64,000 bases of DNA, from contig CAJKAP010000009.1 in NCBI GenBank assembly GCA_905197905.1, positions 40,252 to 104,251 on the forward strand, read 5' to 3'. This DNA comes from an uncultured Sutterella sp. Lineage in GTDB: Bacteria; Pseudomonadota; Gammaproteobacteria; Burkholderiales; Burkholderiaceae_F. The notes under the pieces were generated by a model that saw only the letters and a list, made by a program, of their open reading frames with translations, ran no database searches and was not told where the DNA came from. This document shows, in pieces, positions 60,363-64,000 of the stretch (its first letter is position 1; each line of letters opens with the position of its first letter). Position numbers and translations under genes: made by a program.

Positions 60363-60544
60363 TTTTCCTATAGTGCTCATCAAAGCTTTAAATCTTTAGA
60401 CTGAGCGCAATCGGGTACAATGAATAGTATTTGGCGCTTGCGAGAGAAGCAGGTGCCTAGTGGTTAAGAAATCAATCGTAGTCTGAGTTCTCCAAGCTTT
60501 TGGATCGGAGCTCCTACGAGAGACATTTGGAGATAGAAAACATC

Positions 60545-60817
60545 ATGTCTGAATCTGACAACAAGAAAGAGTTGCCCGCCACGCTCTCGGGCGCCAATGT
60601 GAGTGAAGAGTTTGATCGCTTGATGAGCTCTCGTATTCACCCTGAAACGCGTATGCAGTGTAAGGTCTGCTGGTACATCTACGACCCAGAAGAGGGTTGT
60701 CCTGAAGCTGGGATCGATCCAGGTACGCCTTTTGCCGATATTCCGAACACTTGGGGTTGCCCCGACTGTGGTCACCCGAAGTCGGCATTTTTGCCCGCTG
60801 ATGACGATCTCGGCTAA
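60545..60817 (+). CDS. hupI: Rubredoxin of the hydrogenase cluster (HupI/HoxR type)
   Basis: About 90 residues from the ATG at 60545. Two iron-binding CxxC knuckles (CKVCWYIYDPEEGCPEAG and CPDCGHPKSAF) with the rubredoxin PGTPFADIPNTWGCP loop occupy residues 38-83. The N-terminal 37 residues are an extension typical of HupI/HoxR proteins, which support O2-tolerant hydrogenase maturation or function. It is separated from hyaF by a terminator, and TACAAT at 60416 may be its own -10. Confidence 0.93.
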   Translation: MSESDNKKELPATLSGANVSEEFDRLMSSRIHPETRMQCKVCWYIYDPEEGCPEAGIDPGTPFADIPNTWGCPDCGHPKSAFLPADDDLG

Positions 60818-60870
60818 ACACGCCAACACACTCTTTTTCCCTTGAACGACTCTCTTAGGTAACGCTAGTC

Positions 60871-61359
60871 ATGACTTTTTCGATTCGTCCCGCCACGATG
60901 GCAGACTTAGATGTGCTCACCGAAATTGAAGCACGCGGCTTTCCCCCAGAAGAAAAGGCAAGCCGTGAGCGCTTCGAGGAGCGCCTCAAAGCCTTTGGGG
61001 CGCATTTCCTTATTCTGGAAGATGCAGGTAAACCCATTGGACTCATCGATGGGATGGTGACTGATAGCGAAAAGATTGTCGATGAGATGTTTGAGGATGC
61101 GACGATCCACAATCCAGAAGGGGCGTGGCAGTCGATCTTTGGTCTTTGTGTGCTCCCTGAATACCGCCGTCAAGGTGGGGCAGCGATGCTCATGAATGCC
61201 TTTATTGAGAAGGCACGCCAAGAAGGGCGAAAGGGGCTCATTCTCACGTGTAAAGAGGCCCTTATTCCTTACTACAGCAAGTTTGGCTACAAGTCGCTAG
61301 GCGTCTCGGCCTCGGTGCACGGTGGCGCAGTGTGGTACGACATGATTTTGCGCTTTTAA
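60871..61359 (+). CDS. GNAT-family N-acetyltransferase
   Basis: A 162-residue GNAT protein: SIRPATMADLDVLTEIEARGFPPEEKAS at the start and the acetyl-CoA site VLPEYRRQGGAAMLMNAFIEKARQ (Q-x-x-G variant R-R-Q-G-G) near 95-115, then YYSKFGYKSLGVSASVHGG. The layout resembles arylalkylamine-type acetyltransferases. The substrate is unknown. Confidence 0.9.
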   Translation: MTFSIRPATMADLDVLTEIEARGFPPEEKASRERFEERLKAFGAHFLILEDAGKPIGLIDGMVTDSEKIVDEMFEDATIHNPEGAWQSIFGLCVLPEYRRQGGAAMLMNAFIEKARQEGRKGLILTCKEALIPYYSKFGYKSLGVSASVHGGAVWYDMILRF

Positions 61360-61399
61360 ACGAAAGAAGAGAACCTATTTTTTTTAATATTTGAGATAA

Positions 61400-62173
61400 G
61401 TGAACGAAGCGATGGCGGCAGAGAAAAGAATCCGTACCCAGATTGCCTTGGATACGGAAACGACAGGGCTAAATGTTGAAACTGATCGACTCGTTGAAAT
61501 TGGTTGCGTACGTATTGATGGACGTAACTATTCCGATCGGCGTGAAGATCGCTACCACCAGCTTATTAACCCAGAGTGCGAAATTCCTGAAGAGGCGATT
61601 GCGATTCACCATATCACCAATGAGCGTGTGGCGAACGAACCGATCTTTGCTGAGGTAGTGGACGAATTCCTCGAATTCATTAAAGACGCAGAGCTTCTCA
61701 TTCATAACGCCGAGTTCGACGTGGGGATTCTCAATGCTGAACTTGCCCGTTTAGGCAAAGGGAAGCTTGAAGACTACTGCGCCAAAATTACCGACACGTT
61801 GGCGCTCGCGCACAAGTACTATCCTGGGCGTCGTGCGACCTTAAACAATTTGTGCTTTATTTTGGAAATCGACCTCACGGAGCGCGAGATCGAAGGTCAC
61901 GGGGCACTCCTTGACGCGGAACTCTTGGCGCAAGTTTACCTTGGGATGACGCGTGGTCAGTCGAAAATTAATTTGACGGGGGACCTGGATCACCCAGAAC
62001 TCTTTGGGGAAATCCCATCGCCCGAATCGCTTCCCGTGATTCGCGCTAGCGAAGAGGAGCTTCGTGAGCACGAAGCGATGCTCGATCGCGTTGAAAAAGA
62101 GGCGAAGAGCACCTGTGCTTGGCGTAAAGGTGAGAGCACCGAAGACAACACAACAGAGAAAGCTACGGCTTAA
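61400..62173 (+). CDS. dnaQ: DNA polymerase III epsilon subunit-like 3'-5' exonuclease
   Basis: About 257 residues from GTG 61400; ATG 61412 is an equally reasonable start (MAAEKRIRTQ). The DEDDh exonuclease motifs are complete: ALDTETTGLN (Exo I), LLIHNAEFDVGIL (Exo II), and EGHGALLDAELLAQVY with the catalytic histidine and aspartate (Exo III). Length and order match replicative epsilon, including a C-terminal acidic tail for polymerase contact. No rnhA is adjacent. Confidence 0.93.
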   Translation: MNEAMAAEKRIRTQIALDTETTGLNVETDRLVEIGCVRIDGRNYSDRREDRYHQLINPECEIPEEAIAIHHITNERVANEPIFAEVVDEFLEFIKDAELLIHNAEFDVGILNAELARLGKGKLEDYCAKITDTLALAHKYYPGRRATLNNLCFILEIDLTEREIEGHGALLDAELLAQVYLGMTRGQSKINLTGDLDHPELFGEIPSPESLPVIRASEEELREHEAMLDRVEKEAKSTCAWRKGESTEDNTTEKATA

Positions 62174-62191
62174 CAGAGAGGATAGAGGATT

Positions 62192-62722
62192 ATGGAAGAG
62201 CAAAAAACACATCCCCTTATCATCATTAGTTCTCGTACGGGCAACACGATGACGCTCGGGCACGCCATCTGCGATGGGTTGCCTGGCTGCGTGATGATGC
62301 GCCCCGAAGAAGTGCCAGAAGACATTAGCGGCTTTAACCCCGTGCTCTTAGGCTTTTGGAATGACAATAACGATGCGCCAGAAGAAATGAAGGCGGTCGC
62401 CAAGCGTCTCCACGGTAAAGACATTGGTTGCTTTGCCACGATGGGTGGAAATCCAGAAACCGAGCAGGCTCGCCGCTGGATGGCAGAGACGAGCCAGAAG
62501 TTGGTGGCAGCTGGGAGCGGCAACACGCTCGTGCGCACCTTCCTTTGCCAAGGTCGTATTGATCCGGCCACGTTTAGCCAGATGACGGCGTTGCTCGAAG
62601 GCCAGTACCGTGCAGGCACTGACCCAGAAGCCAACAAGAAGGCTAGCCAAACGCACCCAGACCGTTTAGACCTCTCTAAGGCCGTGGAACTCTTCCGTGG
62701 CGCTTTTGGGAGCAACTGGTAA
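62192..62722 (+). CDS. Flavodoxin-like protein
   Basis: A 176-residue protein with the FMN phosphate loop SSRTGNTMTLGHAI at 14-27. LLGFWNDNNDAPEEM and FATMGGNPETEQARRWM follow, where flavodoxins place the 50s and 90s loops. The C-terminal part is a helix bundle with a charged segment (DPEANKKASQTHPDRLDLSKA). It probably carries electrons or acts as a small oxidoreductase; the partner is unknown. It starts 18 bases after dnaQ and is probably co-transcribed. Confidence 0.82.
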   Translation: MEEQKTHPLIIISSRTGNTMTLGHAICDGLPGCVMMRPEEVPEDISGFNPVLLGFWNDNNDAPEEMKAVAKRLHGKDIGCFATMGGNPETEQARRWMAETSQKLVAAGSGNTLVRTFLCQGRIDPATFSQMTALLEGQYRAGTDPEANKKASQTHPDRLDLSKAVELFRGAFGSNW

Positions 62723-62772
62723 ACTACGGCTCCTTTAACGATAACTAGCAACCTTAAAACTGCGACTACAAG

Positions 62773-63357
62773 ATGACAGAAAATAACAACAGCACTTTAG
62801 CCTCAGAAACCGAAGAAAGTGAACTCGCTTTCTCGCCCCGTATTCGTCGTGCGGTGCGCTCCAAACATATTCGCGTGGGCTCTGCTGCGGAAATTGGCGC
62901 CTTGGTGCGTCTTGCTCGCCAACGCTTAGCCATGAACCAGACGGACGCCGCTGCATGCTGCGGGGTGGGTCGTCGCTTCTTGGTGGATTTAGAAGGAGGC
63001 AAAGAAAATGTGCAGCTCGATAAAGTCCTTCAAGTCTTGGATGCCTTAGGGATTGAATTGACGATAGGGGGCTCAGGCGCACTTTTCTCTCTCGCCGAAC
63101 TCTCCACCGTGCAGATCTTCTCCAAGAAAAAAGAAGAGACGGAGCACGTCTGGAATGTGGAATTTACCACACGAGAACCTTCTCCCTATAAGGCAGAAGG
63201 GGGGCTGATGAGTACACGACCTTTTGGGAAAACAGAGCATAAGCTCTTGAAGAACGTGATTTCCACAGGGAAGGGACTCTATGTTTATGACGAAGAAAAA
63301 GAAAACCTCGTGAAGGTTCCAGAAGGCTTCACAGAGAAAAACTCCTCTCATAAGTAA
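62773..63357 (+). CDS. HipB-like helix-turn-helix protein
   Basis: A 194-residue protein. Residues 35-95 form an XRE/HipB-type helix-turn-helix (IGALVRLARQRLAMNQTDAAACCGVGRRFLVDLEGGKENVQLDKVLQVLDALGIEL), as in HipB antitoxins. The C-terminal 90 residues are a beta-rich, basic segment of unknown role. No HipA kinase gene is adjacent, so it is an orphan regulator. A terminator follows. Confidence 0.82.
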   Translation: MTENNNSTLASETEESELAFSPRIRRAVRSKHIRVGSAAEIGALVRLARQRLAMNQTDAAACCGVGRRFLVDLEGGKENVQLDKVLQVLDALGIELTIGGSGALFSLAELSTVQIFSKKKEETEHVWNVEFTTREPSPYKAEGGLMSTRPFGKTEHKLLKNVISTGKGLYVYDEEKENLVKVPEGFTEKNSSHK

Positions 63358-63363
63358 CCAATA

Positions 63364-63400
63364 GGGCGATGCCGTTTAAAAGGGCATCGCCCGTTTTTTT
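63364..63400 (+). terminator. Intrinsic terminator after the HTH gene
   Basis: GGGCGATGCC at 63364-63373 pairs perfectly with GGCATCGCCC at 63383-63392, followed by G and T7. Confidence 0.9.
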
Positions 63401-63549
63401 GCCCAAACGCTTGCCACTACTGATATCCGAAAGACTATTCAAATTAAGGCGCTAGAGGCTTTAATACTGAGAAGAAGTGTGTTAAGATAGACTTTGAGAT
63501 CACGGTTTGATATTTAAAGTCGCTTGTAGAAATGCAGACGTCAAACCGC

Positions 63550-63850
63550 ACCACTTTATTGAGGAGACGAGAGATGGCGACAGTGATACGTCACAAGGAA
63601 ACACCACCATATATGAAGCTCAACGGGACGCTCATCGTCATTCGTCCAAAGATCAAGCCCGCTAATCCAGTAAAGCCAAAACCAGCAGAGATTGCGCAGG
63701 ATAAGGTGAGCGAAGTCGAGGAAGCGCAAGCGAAGCCGAAGACGGACGAGCCTGCGAAAGATGAATAAACGCATTCTGGCTCGCAAAAATGCGGGCTTTG
63801 AAGCAGACCACTTTATTGAGGAGACGAGAAATGGCAACCGTAATCGTTCA
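63550..63850 (+). repeat. Direct repeat of a ribosome site and start region, 257 bases apart
   Basis: ACCACTTTATTGAGGAGACG and the following AGA are identical at 63550-63572 and 63807-63829. The similarity continues over the start codons at 63574 and 63831 and the first codons (MATVI). Each copy brings GAGGAG seven to eight bases before an ATG. Confidence 0.85.
63574..63768 (+). CDS. Small protein, 64 residues, unknown function
   Basis: The start at 63574 has GAGGAG at ideal spacing. The product begins MATVIRHKETPPYMKLNG, has a short hydrophobic strand TLIVIRP, and ends in a Lys/Pro/Glu-rich disordered tail. The first dozen residues match those of the 18-residue ORF 257 bases downstream. It is not in a family I know. 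Confidence 0.55.
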   Translation: MATVIRHKETPPYMKLNGTLIVIRPKIKPANPVKPKPAEIAQDKVSEVEEAQAKPKTDEPAKDE

Positions 63851-63887
63851 CGAGAAACTGCCGCCAGAATGGGAACTCAAGGGTTAA
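63831..63887 (+). CDS. Micro-ORF of 18 residues, paralogous to the N-terminus of the previous gene
   Basis: ATG 63831 with GAGGAG upstream encodes MATVIVHEKLPPEWELKG and stops with TAA. It aligns with the first 18 residues of the protein at 63574 (MATVI, H, PP, LKG/LNG shared). It could be a truncated copy, or a real small peptide, since the translation signals and the reading frame are conserved. Confidence 0.4.
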   Translation: MATVIVHEKLPPEWELKG

Positions 63888-63906
63888 TAGCTAGCTATCA
63901 AAAATC

Positions 63907-63922
63907 TGTACAAACCTGTACA
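63907..63922. promoter_or_regulatory. Paired TGTACA sites, candidate autoregulation operator
   Basis: TGTACA at 63907-63912 and 63917-63922, 10 bases apart centre to centre, each self-complementary. They abut a TTATAA -10-like element at 63924. TGTACA cores are used by YefM/Phd-type antitoxins to repress their own operons, with slightly wider spacing in the studied YefM case. Confidence 0.45.
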
Positions 63923-63965
63923 TTATAAGGAGAATGGGAGGTATATTCTGCCTTAGGAGAGATGT

Positions 63966-64000
63966 ATGAAAGTATCTGAATCCTCCCAAATCTCCATTGG
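63966..64000 (+). CDS. Start of a gene cut by the window edge, possibly an antitoxin
   Basis: GGAGAGATGT precedes ATG 63966, then MKVSESSQIS runs to the edge. The beginning, the good ribosome site and the TGTACA pair upstream would suit a Phd/YefM-type antitoxin, but with only 11 codons visible this is weak. Confidence 0.35.
   Translation, partial: MKVSESSQISI

Overview
The window reads like a chromosome segment of a betaproteobacterium in the order Burkholderiales, most likely a gut Sutterellaceae member (Sutterella/Parasutterella type). This is inferred from gene content only: a PpsR/PpsA pair, a Hyd-1/Hup-type uptake hydrogenase in the order S-L-C-D-F-G-H-I, a trpDCFBA cluster, a large classical autotransporter, and short overlapping operon junctions. 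No 16S rRNA gene is present, so the placement is an inference. No complete insertion sequence, prophage or CRISPR array was recognised.

Layout. 1-7.6 kb: a truncated YheO-like regulator, a U32-family protein, two DUF805 membrane proteins, TadA carrying an extra N-terminal domain, an LD-carboxypeptidase, and a hybrid histidine kinase followed by a NarL-type regulator. 7.6-14.6 kb: a secreted protein with an internal duplication, polyphosphate kinase, two small lipoproteins, and an amidohydrolase/phosphoribosyltransferase operon. 14.6-16.3 kb: a structured-looking intergenic region and an M20 amidohydrolase. 16.4-20.6 kb: the remains of a two-partner secretion / contact-dependent inhibition locus. 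The 5' end of the transporter gene is joined to the 3' part of the filamentous exoprotein gene, followed by an AT-rich tip and three related small lipoproteins. 20.6-24.2 kb: ppsR and ppsA, divergent.

24.2-29.6 kb: a long leader with a convincing T-box antiterminator, then a short ORF resembling a trpE remnant, then trpDCFBA. 29.6-34.4 kb: an orphan gene, an NfeD/SPFH pair, four small helical proteins of unknown function (three look like diverged tandem copies), and a lipoprotein. 34.8-38.5 kb: an autotransporter. 38.5-44.1 kb: an AlbA_2-type regulator with arrayed operator-like repeats, and a redox operon (Dabb protein, aldo/keto reductase, F420-type NADP oxidoreductase, flavodoxin-fold quinone reductase) ending in an AraC regulator. 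44.1-53.3 kb: a TRIC-type channel with a basic tail, biotin synthase, a glycerol dehydrogenase family protein, a DNA glycosylase, an M20 peptidase, periplasmic Cu/Zn superoxide dismutase, a second quinone reductase, LysR and tRNA-His.

53.8-60.8 kb: the uptake hydrogenase cluster. The small subunit has the six cysteines around the proximal cluster that mark O2-tolerant enzymes. Subunits hyaABC come first, then the maturation genes hyaD, hupF (HypC-like), hyaE, hyaF and a rubredoxin. 60.8-64 kb: an acetyltransferase, a DnaQ-like exonuclease, a flavodoxin-like protein, an HTH protein, two micro-ORFs sharing a duplicated translation start, and the beginning of a possible antitoxin gene behind paired TGTACA sites.

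The most interesting items are the T-box leader in a Gram-negative trp operon with a possible trpE relic, the collapsed exoprotein locus with its frameshifted lipoprotein family, the four-gene helical operon, and the duplicated micro-ORF starts at the right edge.
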